A DNA stretch of 64,000 nt from Antarctobacter aquimaris (GTDB taxonomy: Bacteria > Pseudomonadota > Alphaproteobacteria > Rhodobacterales > Rhodobacteraceae): positions 62,001 to 126,000 of the forward strand of contig NZ_FXYF01000012.1 of assembly GCF_900184945.1 (NCBI RefSeq), given 5' to 3'. Each line of letters begins with the position of its first letter. Position 1 is the first letter of the stretch. The notes under the pieces were generated by a model that saw nothing but the letters and a program-made list of their open reading frames with translations, searched no databases and had not been told where the DNA came from. Of this stretch, positions 1 to 8,674 are shown in pieces. A program made the position numbers and the translations under genes.

Positions 1-698
1 CCGGCCTCCTGCGAGGTCAGAAAGGCTGCGGCGGCAGCGATGTCTTCGGGCGTGCCCAGCCGGCGGGTGTGGATGCGGCCCAGCAATTGCGCCTGTCCTT
101 CCGGGCCGTAGGAGTCCCACTGGCGGCGCGACGAGGGATTGGACAGGATGAAGCCGGGCGCGATGGAATTGACGGTGATCCCGTGTTGTCCCAGTTCGAG
201 GCTGAGCTGCTTGGTCAGCCCGACCAGCGCGTGTTTCGCGGCGGTGTAGGCGTGGATTCCGGTCAGGCTGGGCCGCAGGCCAGCGCCAGAGCTGATGGTG
301 ACGATGCGCCCCCAGCCAGCTGCCTTCATCGCGGGGACAAGCGCCTGGGACAGGTAGAGCGTGGCGTCGACGTTGATGGCAAAGATGTCGTGCCAGGCAT
401 CGGGCTCCACCTCTTCCAGCGATGTCCCGACCTGGCCGCGCACGCCGCCCGCGGCGTTGACTAATATGTCCGGCGTGCCGTGGTCCTTGGCGATCCGTTG
501 CATCAGCGCCTTGACCGAGGCCTGATCGCCGAGGTCGGCGCCGTCGCAGGGCAAGTCGAGGCGGCCAGCCGCCTCGTCCAGCGCGTCACCCGGCAGGTCC
601 GTCACGATCACCCGCGCGCCATCCGCCGCCAGCCGCGCGGCAATCGCCGCGCCGATGCCGCCGACCACCCCGGTCACAAGCGCCGTGCGGGCGGTCAT
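1..698 (-). CDS. SDR-family oxidoreductase (3' end beyond window)
   Basis: NAD(P)-dependent short-chain dehydrogenase/reductase. I translated the complement: it starts at ATG 696-698 and stays open to base 1, so roughly the last 15-20 residues are missing. The cofactor motif TGVVGGIG is at residues 9-16, NAAG at 81-84, and the catalytic set is Ser137, Tyr151 and Lys155 (YTAAK). Its ATG overlaps the stop of the PanE-like gene upstream (ATGA), so it is co-transcribed with that gene and the creatininase-family hydrolase. Substrate unknown; it resembles 3-oxoacyl-ACP reductase/FabG-like members that serve in catabolic operons. Confidence 0.85.
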   Translation of the reverse strand, partial: MTARTALVTGVVGGIGAAIAARLAADGARVIVTDLPGDALDEAAGRLDLPCDGADLGDQASVKALMQRIAKDHGTPDILVNAAGGVRGQVGTSLEEVEPDAWHDIFAINVDATLYLSQALVPAMKAAGWGRIVTISSGAGLRPSLTGIHAYTAAKHALVGLTKQLSLELGQHGITVNSIAPGFILSNPSSRRQWDSYGPEGQAQLLGRIHTRRLGTPEDIAAAAAFLTSQEA

Positions 699-1714
699 CT
701 CAGCACCTTGGTCAGTTCGTGGAACGTGTCCGCCGACATGTCGCGGCGGCCGTCCTCGATGTCGTGGATCAGCTCCACCAACCGGCGCAGCAGGGGCGTG
801 TCGATGCCGTGCCCGGCCGCGATCTCGGCCACTGTGCCAACCTGCGGATCGACCTCGGTCTTGCGCTTGCGCACGGCCAGGTCGCGGTAGATGCCGGTAT
901 GCGTCTTGGCGGTCTTGGAGTTGAAATCGGCCAGGGCGGCGAGGCTTTGCAGCGCGGCCGCGTCGCCGGCACCGGGCATGAAGGCGGCCGGGTCGAACCC
1001 GTTGAAAGGCTTCGGCGCGACCACCTCGGCCAGGGCTGTCTGCATGACCTCGCGCGCCAGTCCCATCAGCGCGGGGCCGCGCGCGGGGTCGGCAAAGTTG
1101 GCCGTCATGCTGTCCGGGGTCAGCGCGGTGGCGAACAGCATCGCGCCATAGCCCAGCTTGCCCCAGAGATAGGCCCAGATGTCGTCGGTCAGGACGGCGT
1201 TCGGCTCGAACACCTGCAACAGTTCGAACATCTCGCGCGTCCGGTCGCGCTGGCTGCCGTCGATCTCGCCCACCACGACCGCGCCCCGGTTGCCGAACAG
1301 GATGCGGCCGGGGCCGATCCAGTCCGCGCCGTAGTTGACAAAGGCCCCCATGGTCCGCTCCGCACCCACATGCCGGGCGATCACGCGCTCATTGAGGCCG
1401 TTCTGGGCGGAGAGGACATAGCCGTCCTCGGCCAGGTGCGGTGCCAGCGCCGCCAGCGCGCCCTCGGTCGCCTGCGCCTTTACCGCCAGCACGATTCGGC
1501 GGTAGGTGCCGGTCAGTTGTTCGGGCGTGACGCAGGGCACGACCTGGGTGAACTCCTCGACCGGGCCTTCGATCGCCAGGCCGCTGGTGGCGCAGGCGGC
1601 GACATGCTCGGGCACGATGTCGACCATCAGCACCGGCACCCCGGCCCGGGCCCAGTAGGCCCCGAGGATACCGCCGATGGCCCCCGCGCCCCAGATCAGA
1701 ACCGGCTCAGTCAT
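695..1714 (-). CDS. Ketopantoate reductase (PanE/ApbA) family protein
   Basis: 339-residue NADP-dependent 2-oxo acid reductase family member. The start chosen is the ATG at 1714 (MTEPVLIWGAG): the dinucleotide motif GAGAIGG falls at residues 9-15 as the family requires, whereas the open frame further upstream has no coding character. A VKAQAT segment carries the lysine expected in the active site and an NGLNE segment follows. The start overlaps the creatininase-family gene by 8 bases. True PanE works in pantothenate synthesis, but linkage to a hydrolase, an SDR and a peptide-type transporter suggests a catabolic 2-oxo acid or related substrate instead. Function beyond family is inference. Confidence 0.85.
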   Translation of the reverse strand: MTEPVLIWGAGAIGGILGAYWARAGVPVLMVDIVPEHVAACATSGLAIEGPVEEFTQVVPCVTPEQLTGTYRRIVLAVKAQATEGALAALAPHLAEDGYVLSAQNGLNERVIARHVGAERTMGAFVNYGADWIGPGRILFGNRGAVVVGEIDGSQRDRTREMFELLQVFEPNAVLTDDIWAYLWGKLGYGAMLFATALTPDSMTANFADPARGPALMGLAREVMQTALAEVVAPKPFNGFDPAAFMPGAGDAAALQSLAALADFNSKTAKTHTGIYRDLAVRKRKTEVDPQVGTVAEIAAGHGIDTPLLRRLVELIHDIEDGRRDMSADTFHELTKVLR

Positions 1715-2423
1715 GACCGACCTCGGCCCAGGGCCCCTCCAGCGCGGCGCGGGTTTCGGCCACGCCGGTCTCCCAGATCGCCAGCATGTCAGCGTCCGGG
1801 CGCTGCCACGGGCCGCCGAAGGACCCGTCGCCCAGCAGGTCACGCACCTGCGCCGGCGGGCAGGCCTTCATCGCCGCCATGTCGACCGGGGCCTTTTCGC
1901 CCTCCGGCGCGGGGGCATGGGCCAGGCGCGTCCAGGGAAAGTTCTCCATCCAGTTGGCGTGCGACCCGGTGGTGTCGATGGACTGCGCCTTGGCCCAGGT
2001 CGCGGGGGCGTTCCACCAGTTGTGGAACTTGATCGAGGTGTCGCCGTATTCGCCCATCAGCTCCTGCGCCAGCGCGCCGACGGGATTGTTGCCGCCGTGC
2101 CCGTTAACGATCAGGATCCGGCGAAACCCGGCCCGCCGAACCGACGCCACGACATCCCGCATCACCGCCATCAGCGTTTCGACCCGCAGGCAGATCGTGC
2201 CGGGATAGGCGTTGAAATAGGGGGCCAGGCCGTAGGGCATCACCGGAAAGACCGGGATGTTCAGCGGCTCGGCGGCATCGACCGAGACCTTTTCGGCCAG
2301 GATCATGTCCACGCAGAGCGACAGCTGCGCATGCTGTTCGGTCGACCCGATGGGCAGGATGCAGCGCGGATCGCGGCCGGCGGCCGACTCGACGTCACGC
2401 CAGTTCATGTCGGCGACCTTCAT
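1707..2423 (-). CDS. Creatininase-family metal-dependent amidohydrolase
   Basis: 238 residues, usual length for the creatininase/MftE/ArfB-type family, which opens cyclic or linear amides with two divalent metals. Ligand motifs are visible: GSTEQHA (Glu29, His31), a following Asp39, NGHGGN with its His, and a later SHANWMEN segment giving His and Glu. The ATG at 2423 overlaps the MarR stop (ATGA). It probably acts on a small amide or lactam brought in by the divergent oligopeptide-type ABC transporter, but creatinine itself is not established and the substrate is unknown. Confidence 0.88.
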   Translation of the reverse strand: MKVADMNWRDVESAAGRDPRCILPIGSTEQHAQLSLCVDMILAEKVSVDAAEPLNIPVFPVMPYGLAPYFNAYPGTICLRVETLMAVMRDVVASVRRAGFRRILIVNGHGGNNPVGALAQELMGEYGDTSIKFHNWWNAPATWAKAQSIDTTGSHANWMENFPWTRLAHAPAPEGEKAPVDMAAMKACPPAQVRDLLGDGSFGGPWQRPDADMLAIWETGVAETRAALEGPWAEVGHD

Positions 2424-2998
2424 AGCGTCTTTCCTTCCTTTTTTGTCGTCTTGGCGGGCCGCGCCTCGGGCGGCAGCGCGCTGGCCCAGCTTTCGGCGTC
2501 CAGCACCACCTTGGACAGCAGTTCGAACAGCATCTGGCGTTCGCCGTCCGACAGCACCGTCAGCATCCGTTTTTCCTGCGCCTCGAAGGCGGGAACGGTC
2601 TCGTGGAACAGTGCCCAGCCCTTGTCGGACAGGTGCAGCGCCTGCTTGCGGCCGCCGCCGGGGGCCTTGTCGCGGGCCTCGATCAGGCCCATCAGTTCCA
2701 GCCGCCGGATCGCCCGGCTGAGGGTGTTCTTGGGAAAGCCCGAGGTGCGCGAGATGTCCCGCGCGCTGCCGCCATCGGCCAGGGCCAGCGAGTACAGCAC
2801 GACATATTCCAGCCGCTTCAGACCGTAGGTGTCCTGCACCCAGGTGTAGAGCGAGGTGTTGTAGAGCAACGCCAGGTAATTGATCCGAAAGGTGAAGGGA
2901 CAGGGGTTATCCCACAGCTTGGCATCCAGCATGTCCGGGGCGCGTTCCTCTTGGGGCGTGCCGGGATTCTCATCCGTGGCGGGCTGGGGATCTGGCAT
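2420..2998 (-). CDS. MarR-family transcriptional regulator
   Basis: 192-residue winged-helix regulator. The wing region lies around residues 65-140: ARDISRTSGFPKNTLSRAIRRLE is the recognition helix, followed by a GL(I)EARDKAPGGGRKQALHLSDKG beta-wing typical of MarR. I place the start at ATG 2998 (MPDPQPA); an in-frame ATG at 3070 would add 24 residues but would put one of the two palindromic operators inside the gene. First gene of the minus-strand operon, divergent from the ABC transporter, so it likely controls both directions through the GTTCCA palindromes at 3031 and 3084. Confidence 0.85.
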   Translation of the reverse strand: MPDPQPATDENPGTPQEERAPDMLDAKLWDNPCPFTFRINYLALLYNTSLYTWVQDTYGLKRLEYVVLYSLALADGGSARDISRTSGFPKNTLSRAIRRLELMGLIEARDKAPGGGRKQALHLSDKGWALFHETVPAFEAQEKRMLTVLSDGERQMLFELLSKVVLDAESWASALPPEARPAKTTKKEGKTL

Positions 2999-3030
2999 AA
3001 TTTCAAGGACCACAGGGCTGACCGGATTGA

Positions 3031-3044
3031 GTTCCAGATTGAAC
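3031..3044. promoter_or_regulatory. Operator-like palindrome 1 (GTTCCA-N2-TTGAAC)
   Basis: GTTCCAGATTGAAC is a 6-2-6 inverted repeat with one mismatch. It is a near copy of the palindrome at 3084-3097; centres are 53 bp apart, about five helical turns. A -35-like TTGACT begins at 3045 on the plus strand. Probable binding site of the adjacent MarR-type protein (inference). Confidence 0.55.
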
Positions 3045-3083
3045 TTGACTGGTACATTATCTCCCCACATTCTTTGAAAGCAA

Positions 3084-3097
3084 GTTCCAAATGGAAC
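3084..3097. promoter_or_regulatory. Operator-like palindrome 2 (GTTCCA-AA-TGGAAC)
   Basis: Perfect 6-2-6 inverted repeat GTTCCAAATGGAAC in the divergent gap between the MarR gene and the ABC transporter, downstream of a TTGACT (3045-3050) so that binding would block plus-strand transcription. Pairs with the 3031 copy. Confidence 0.6.
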
Positions 3098-3164
3098 ACA
3101 CGCTGGGCAAAGGGCGACACGGGACGGGGTCTGCTGCCTGTTCCAACAACAGGAAGGAAAACTC

Positions 3165-4751
3165 ATGAAACACCAGAAATTCCTTACGCCTCTCGCGTTT
3201 GCGCTGGGCTTGACGGGGGCGGGCGCGGCCATGGCGCAGACCCTCACGATGGGCGTGCGCGGTGGCCCCGAATCGATGGACCCGCATTTCTCGGCGCTGG
3301 GCTCGCATGCCGAAGCCGCCAAGCATATCTTTGACACGCTTGTCTGGTCCGGCACGGACCTGCAGATCGAACCGGGACTGGCGACCAGCTGGACGCCGGT
3401 CGACGACGACACCTGGGAATTCAAGCTGCGCGAAGGCGTGAAGTTCCACGACGGGTCCGCCTTTGACGCCGAGGACGTGAAGTTCTCGATCGAGCGGATC
3501 CCGGTCGTGACCGGCCCGACGACCACGGCGATCTACGTGCGCCGCGTGGCCGGTGTCGACATCATCGACCCTCACACGATCCACATCCACACCGATGGCC
3601 AGGCCGCGACCCTGCCCAACGACTTCATCCGCCTGTTCATCGTCTCGTCCGAGGCGGCGGCGGACTACTCCACACCCGAAACCGCTGCGCAGGGCTTCAA
3701 CTCGGGCGCGGCGACCATCGGGACCGGCCCCTACAAGTTCGTCAGCTGGGAGCCCAAGGGCGACCTCGTGCTGACGCGCAACGACGATTACTGGCGCGGC
3801 ATGGGTCCATGGGAAACCGTGATCCGCAAGGAGATCCCCAACGACAGCTCGCGCCTGGCGGCTCTGAAGGCGGGGCAGGTGGACGTGATCAACTACGTCT
3901 CCTCGATCGACTACCTGGCGCTGGAGCAGGACCCGAACATCGACGCGGTCATCGGCGACAGCGTCTACATCATGAACCTGCAACTGGACCAGCGCGAGAA
4001 AACACCGCTGGTGCGTGCCATCGACGGTTCGGCGCTTGCCGAAAACCCGCTGCGCGATCTCAAGGTGCGCCAGGCCATCGACTTTGCGATCGACCGTGAC
4101 ACCATGGTGGACATCGTGCTGGAAGGCCTGGGCAAACCGGCCAACCAGATGATGCCGCCGGACTTCTTCGGGTCGAACACGGACATCCCGATGCCGGCCT
4201 ACGACCCGGCCAAGGCCAAGGCGCTTCTGGCCGAGGCGGGGTATCCCAATGGTTTCGAGGTGGATCTCTACTGCACCGCCGACCGCCTGCCCGGCGATGG
4301 CGCGATCTGTCAGGGCTTGGGCCAGATGCTGACCCAGGTGGGCATCAAGACCAACGTCAACGCGATCTCCAAGACGGTCTACTTCCCGGCGCAGGCGCGG
4401 CTGGAATACTCCATGTTCATGAACGGTTGGGGCACCCTGACCGGCGAGGCGTCCTACACGCTGGGCGCATTGGCGCATTCCAACGATCCCGAGGTGAAGC
4501 TGGGGGCCTTCAACCGCATCGAATACAAGAACGCCGAGGTCGACGCCCTGCTGCAGTCCGCCGCCACGATGATGGACGCCGATCAGCGCCGCGCCACCTA
4601 CGAAGAAGCGATGGCCAAGATCATGGCGGACAAGGCCTATATCTCGATCGTGCAGCTTCAGACGGTCTGGGGCGCCAAGGCGGGCGCGCTGAAGTTCGAG
4701 CCGCGGTTCGACGAGGACACGCTGGCCTTCTTCATCACGCCGGCCAACTGA
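3165..4751 (+). CDS. ABC transporter substrate-binding protein, peptide/nickel type (SBP_bac_5)
   Basis: 528 residues, normal for the DppA/OppA class. The signal peptide covers residues 1-24 with a signal peptidase I type end (AMA|Q). Typical family blocks are ESMDPHFS near the mature N-terminus, YSSIDYLALEQ-like middle segments and RQAIDFAIDRDTMVD around residue 305. A strong Shine-Dalgarno, AGGAAGGAAA, sits at 3151-3160. First gene of a five-gene operon with two permeases and two ATPases. The partner creatininase/PanE/SDR set diverges from it, so the ligand may be an amide or modified amino acid; this is inference. Confidence 0.92.
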   Translation: MKHQKFLTPLAFALGLTGAGAAMAQTLTMGVRGGPESMDPHFSALGSHAEAAKHIFDTLVWSGTDLQIEPGLATSWTPVDDDTWEFKLREGVKFHDGSAFDAEDVKFSIERIPVVTGPTTTAIYVRRVAGVDIIDPHTIHIHTDGQAATLPNDFIRLFIVSSEAAADYSTPETAAQGFNSGAATIGTGPYKFVSWEPKGDLVLTRNDDYWRGMGPWETVIRKEIPNDSSRLAALKAGQVDVINYVSSIDYLALEQDPNIDAVIGDSVYIMNLQLDQREKTPLVRAIDGSALAENPLRDLKVRQAIDFAIDRDTMVDIVLEGLGKPANQMMPPDFFGSNTDIPMPAYDPAKAKALLAEAGYPNGFEVDLYCTADRLPGDGAICQGLGQMLTQVGIKTNVNAISKTVYFPAQARLEYSMFMNGWGTLTGEASYTLGALAHSNDPEVKLGAFNRIEYKNAEVDALLQSAATMMDADQRRATYEEAMAKIMADKAYISIVQLQTVWGAKAGALKFEPRFDEDTLAFFITPAN

Positions 4752-4770
4752 CCGGACGATGTGACACGCG

Positions 4771-4796
4771 GCCGGGCGGCTCCCACGCCGCCCGGC
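4771..4796 (+). promoter_or_regulatory. Intercistronic stem-loop after binding-protein gene
   Basis: GCCGGGCGGC (4771-4780) and GCCGCCCGGC (4787-4796) form a perfect 10-bp stem with the 6-base loop TCCCAC. No U-run follows. Its position between the binding-protein gene and the permeases is that of hairpins that stabilise the upstream mRNA or partly terminate, raising binding-protein output over membrane components. Confidence 0.65.
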
Positions 4797-4822
4797 AGTC
4801 GCTGTGTGCTTAGGGAGACCCG

Positions 4823-5797
4823 ATGCTCGGCTTCATCATCCAGCGATTTCTGCAAGCCGTGCTGGTCATGGCCGTCATGTCGGTGATCGTCTTTTGCGGC
4901 GTCTACGCCATCGGCAATCCCATCGACATCGTGATCCCGCCCGAGGCCACCGCCGATATCCGGGCCGAGGCGATCCGCCGACTGGGCCTCGACCGGCCGC
5001 TGTATGAGCAATATTTCATCTTCATTTCCAACCTGTTGCAGGGCGACCTGGGGCGGTCCTTCGTCTACAACGTGCCGGTGCTGGAGCTGATCGGCGGCCG
5101 GCTGCCCGCGACGCTGGAACTGGTGCTGATCTCGGTGATCTCGGCAACCGTGCTGGGGGTCGGCCTGGGCGTCTACGCCGGCTACCGGCCCGACAGCTGG
5201 GTCTCCAAGACGATCATGGCGGTCTCGGTGCTGGGGTTTTCGGTGCCGTCGTTCTGGGTGGGGCTGATCCTGATCCTGTTCTTTGCCGTCAACCTCGGCT
5301 GGCTGCCGGCGGGTGGCCGGGGCGACACGGTCGAGATCTGGGGCGTCGCCTGGTCCTTTCCCACGCTCGACGGGCTGTCCCATATCGTCCTGCCGGCGGT
5401 CAACCTGGCGCTGTTCAAGCTGGCGATGATGATCCGCCTGGCCCGCGCCGGGACACGCGAGATCATGCTGACCGACACCATCAAGTTCGCCCGCGCCGCC
5501 GGTCTGTCAGAGGCGACGATCCTGCGCCGCCACCTGCTGAAACTGATCTCGATCCCGATCATCACGGTCTTTGGCCTCGAACTGGGATCGACGCTGGCCT
5601 TTGCGGTGGTGACAGAGACGATCTTTTCCTGGCCGGGGGTGGGCAAGCTGATCATCGACAGCATCACCGTGCTCGACCGCCCGGTGATGGTCGCCTACCT
5701 GATCCTCGTGGCCTTCCTCTTCGTGACCATCAACTTCGTGATCGACCTGGTGTTTGCCCTGATCGACCCGCGGGTGCGCCACGGGGCTTCGGCATGA
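4823..5797 (+). CDS. ABC transporter permease, DppB/OppB type
   Basis: 324-residue inner-membrane permease with about six transmembrane segments. It begins MLGFIIQRFLQ, the typical DppB start, followed by the periplasmic loop LGLDRPLYEQY. The EAA loop reads ARAAGLSEATILRRHLL around residues 230-250, and the end RVRHG is characteristic of the family. A GGGAGACC ribosome site precedes the ATG. Its TGA overlaps the next permease start (ATGA), so the two are translationally coupled and form the heterodimeric channel. Confidence 0.93.
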   Translation: MLGFIIQRFLQAVLVMAVMSVIVFCGVYAIGNPIDIVIPPEATADIRAEAIRRLGLDRPLYEQYFIFISNLLQGDLGRSFVYNVPVLELIGGRLPATLELVLISVISATVLGVGLGVYAGYRPDSWVSKTIMAVSVLGFSVPSFWVGLILILFFAVNLGWLPAGGRGDTVEIWGVAWSFPTLDGLSHIVLPAVNLALFKLAMMIRLARAGTREIMLTDTIKFARAAGLSEATILRRHLLKLISIPIITVFGLELGSTLAFAVVTETIFSWPGVGKLIIDSITVLDRPVMVAYLILVAFLFVTINFVIDLVFALIDPRVRHGASA

Positions 5798-6675
5798 GCA
5801 CCCCCAGCACGCCGCTGCGCCGCTTCTGGGCCGAGTTCCGGGAAAACCGGATCGCCGTCGTCGCCCTTGTCGTCGTCGCGGCGATGATCCTGCTGGCGCT
5901 CTTTGCCCCTCTGGTGTCGCCGCAGGACCCCTATGACCTGGCCAGGCTGTCGCTGATGGACAGCCGCCGACCGCCGGGGTTTGTCGGCTCGGGCGGCTAC
6001 ACCCATGTCCTGGGCACCGATCCGCAGGGCCGCGACCTCTTGTCGGCGATTTTCTACGGGCTGCGCATCTCGATCCAGATCGGGCTGGCGGCGGGCTTTG
6101 TCTCGCTGACCATCGGCACGACGCTGGGCATCCTCGCGGCCTACCTGGGCGGCCGGATCGAGGCGCTGATCATGCGGCTGGTCGATCTGCAACTGTCCTT
6201 TCCGGCGATCCTGCTGGCGTTGGTGATCGTCGCGCTGCTGGGCCAGGGCAAGGCGCAACTGATCGGTGCGCTGGTGGCGGCGCAATACGCCTATTTCGCC
6301 CGCACCGCCTATGGCGCGGCCAAGGCCGAGCGCGGCAAGGACTATATCGAGGCAGCGCTGGCCACGCCGCTCAGCGGGCGCCTCGTGGTGTGGCGGCACA
6401 TGCTGCCCAACTGCGCGCCGCCGCTGATCGTGGTCGCCACCGTGCAGATCGCCAATTCGATCTCGCTCGAGGCGACGCTCAGCTTTCTCGGCCTGGGGTT
6501 GCCGGTCACCGAACCGTCGCTGGGCATGCTGATCTCGAACGGATTTCCCTACATGATGAGCGGCCGCTACTGGATCTCGGTCTATCCGGGCGTGGCGCTG
6601 ATCATCCTGATCGTGGCGATCAACATCGTCGGCGACCAGGTGCGCGACCAGTTCAATCCGAGGCTGCGCAAATGA
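5794..6675 (+). CDS. ABC transporter permease, DppC/OppC type
   Basis: 293-residue second permease. The N-terminal cytosolic segment FWAEFRENRIAVVAL leads to the first membrane helix. The motif HVLGTDPQGRDLLSAIFYGLR is diagnostic of DppC. The EAA loop is YIEAALATPLSGRLVVWRHMLPN, and the C-terminus DQVRDQFNPRLRK is typical. It overlaps both neighbours by four bases, as expected for a stoichiometric transport complex. Confidence 0.93.
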   Translation: MSTPSTPLRRFWAEFRENRIAVVALVVVAAMILLALFAPLVSPQDPYDLARLSLMDSRRPPGFVGSGGYTHVLGTDPQGRDLLSAIFYGLRISIQIGLAAGFVSLTIGTTLGILAAYLGGRIEALIMRLVDLQLSFPAILLALVIVALLGQGKAQLIGALVAAQYAYFARTAYGAAKAERGKDYIEAALATPLSGRLVVWRHMLPNCAPPLIVVATVQIANSISLEATLSFLGLGLPVTEPSLGMLISNGFPYMMSGRYWISVYPGVALIILIVAINIVGDQVRDQFNPRLRK

Positions 6676-7655
6676 GTGATCCCGTCCTCAGCGTCCGCAA
6701 CCTGAGCACCCATTTCTTCACCCGCGCGGGCGTGGTCAAGGCGGTGTCCGGCGTGTCGTTCGACCTGGCGCGCGGCGAGATCATGGGGCTGGTCGGCGAA
6801 AGCGGATCGGGCAAGACCGTCACCGGCTTTTCCCTGATCGGGCTGGTCGATGCCCCGGGGCGCATCGTCGAAGGCACGATCAAACTCAACGGCACCGAGC
6901 TGACGACCCTGTCGGAACGGGCGATGCGCAGCCGGCGCGGCAGCGAGATCTCCATGATCTTCCAGGATCCGATCGCCACGCTGAACCCGATGCTGACCAT
7001 CGGTCAGCAGATGAAGCTGGCCATCGACGCCCATGAACGGCTGAGCGCCCGCGCCGCCGAAACCCGGGCGGCGGACCTGCTGACGCAAGTGGGCATTCCC
7101 TCGGCCCGCGCCAGGCTGCGCGCCTATCCGCACGAGTTCTCGGGCGGGATGCGCCAGCGGGTGGCCATCGCCATCGCGCTGTTGCACCGCCCCGCCGTGA
7201 TCGTGGCGGATGAGCCGACGACGGCGCTGGACGTGTCGATCCAGGCGCAGATCCTGTTCCGGATGCGCGACCTCGCGCGCGAAACCGGGACGGCGATGAT
7301 CTGGATCAGCCATGACCTGGTCGTGGTCTCCAGCCTCGCCAGCAAACTGGCCGTGATGTACGCGGGCCGCATCGTCGAACAGGGGCCGACCGCCACGCTG
7401 CTGCGCCATCCGCGCCACCCCTACACCGCCGGACTGATCGCCTCGCTGCCGGCGATGGCGCAGCCGGGCACGCCCCTGACGCAGATCCCCGGCACCACGC
7501 CGTCGCTTCTGTCGCTGCCGCCGGGCTGCCCCTTTGCGCCGCGCTGCGACCGGGCAACCGAGGCCTGCAAGAGCGACCCGGAGATGACCCTGCACGGCAA
7601 CCGGGGCTGGCGCTGCTTTCACCCGGTGGGACAAGACGCCGAGGCCCCCGCATGA
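6672..7655 (+). CDS. ABC transporter ATP-binding protein, DppD/OppD type
   Basis: 327-residue ATPase starting at ATG 6672, which overlaps the DppC-type stop. Walker A is GESGSGKT, the signature is FSGGMRQR, and Walker B ends VADEPTTALDVS. The C-terminal cysteine segment (CPFAPRCDRATEAC) typical of peptide-type ATPases is present. It pairs with the OppF-type protein encoded next. Longer open frame upstream of 6672 is not coding in this frame. Confidence 0.93.
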   Translation: MSDPVLSVRNLSTHFFTRAGVVKAVSGVSFDLARGEIMGLVGESGSGKTVTGFSLIGLVDAPGRIVEGTIKLNGTELTTLSERAMRSRRGSEISMIFQDPIATLNPMLTIGQQMKLAIDAHERLSARAAETRAADLLTQVGIPSARARLRAYPHEFSGGMRQRVAIAIALLHRPAVIVADEPTTALDVSIQAQILFRMRDLARETGTAMIWISHDLVVVSSLASKLAVMYAGRIVEQGPTATLLRHPRHPYTAGLIASLPAMAQPGTPLTQIPGTTPSLLSLPPGCPFAPRCDRATEACKSDPEMTLHGNRGWRCFHPVGQDAEAPA

Positions 7656-8659
7656 CCGCCTTTCTGACCATCGACAACGTCAGCCGCCTGTTCGGGCCCA
7701 ACCTGACCACCGGCGAAAAGATCGCCGCCAAACTGGGCGCCAATGTCGAAACGCGCTCTGTCCGCGCCGTCTCGGATGTCACGCTCTCGGTTCGCAAGGG
7801 CGAGACGCTGGGCCTCGTCGGGGAATCCGGCTGCGGCAAGTCCACGCTGGGCCGCCTGATCGCGGGCATCCTGCCGCCGTCCTCCGGCACCGTGACGCTG
7901 GACGGAGCGCCGGTGATGGCGCGGGGGACCAAGGTCACGACCCGCGTGCAGACCGTGTTCCAGGACCCATTCGCCAGTCTCGATCCGCGCATGAAGGTCG
8001 GTGCAACCGTGTCAGAAGGCCCGATTGCCCACGGACTGACCACCAAGGCGCAGGCGCGCAGCTATGTCGCCGGCTGGTTCGACCGTGTCGGGCTGGACCC
8101 CGTTTGGGTCGACCGTTACCCGCACCAGTTCTCGGGCGGCCAGCGGCAGCGCATCGCCATTGCCCGCGCGCTGGCCATGCAGCCCGACGTGCTGATCTGC
8201 GACGAGCCGGTCGCCTCGCTCGACGTGTCGATCCAGGCGCAGATCATCAACCTGTTCCTGGAACTGAACCGTGACCTGGGCCTGACCTGCGTGTTCATCA
8301 GCCACGATCTGTCGGTCGTGCAGCACCTCAGCGACCGCGTCGCCGTGATGTACCTGGGCCGCATCGTCGAACTGGGACCGGTGGCGCAGGTCTTTGGCAC
8401 CCCGGCGCACCCCTACACCGCCGCCCTGTTCGGCAGCGTGCCCAAGCTGGTGCTGGATGCCGACGAACTGGTGCATTTCGACACCATCGAGGGCGAGGTG
8501 CCTTCGCCGCTGTCGCCGCCCTCGGGATGCGCCTTTCACCCACGCTGTCCGCTGGCGACCCCGACCTGTGGCGCAACCGCGCCCGCGATGCGGCCGGTGT
8601 CGGAGCTGCGGTCCGTCGCCTGCCACCATTTCGAAGAGCAACTGGCCAGCACGGCCTGA
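7652..8659 (+). CDS. ABC transporter ATP-binding protein, DppF/OppF type
   Basis: 335-residue ATPase, last gene of the operon. Walker A GESGCGKST, signature FSGGQRQR, Walker B CDEPVASLDVSIQ, then the C-terminal cysteine block CAFHPRCPLATPTC. The N-terminus carries a slightly long loop (GPNLTTGEKIAAKLGANVE) between the first strand and Walker A. The gene converges on phnM with only a 15-base gap; no clear terminator hairpin with a U-run is visible there. Confidence 0.92.
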   Translation: MTAFLTIDNVSRLFGPNLTTGEKIAAKLGANVETRSVRAVSDVTLSVRKGETLGLVGESGCGKSTLGRLIAGILPPSSGTVTLDGAPVMARGTKVTTRVQTVFQDPFASLDPRMKVGATVSEGPIAHGLTTKAQARSYVAGWFDRVGLDPVWVDRYPHQFSGGQRQRIAIARALAMQPDVLICDEPVASLDVSIQAQIINLFLELNRDLGLTCVFISHDLSVVQHLSDRVAVMYLGRIVELGPVAQVFGTPAHPYTAALFGSVPKLVLDADELVHFDTIEGEVPSPLSPPSGCAFHPRCPLATPTCGATAPAMRPVSELRSVACHHFEEQLASTA

Positions 8660-8674
8660 CCGGCTCGCCCGGTG

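Noticed and set aside
719-2032. Long plus-strand open frame opposite the PanE-like and creatininase-family genes.
   Set aside because: Arginine- and proline-rich translation without family features; an antisense shadow of high-GC genes.
8660-8674. Intrinsic terminator between the convergent OppF-type and phnM genes.
   Set aside because: The gap is 15 bases and shows no stem with a U-run on either strand.
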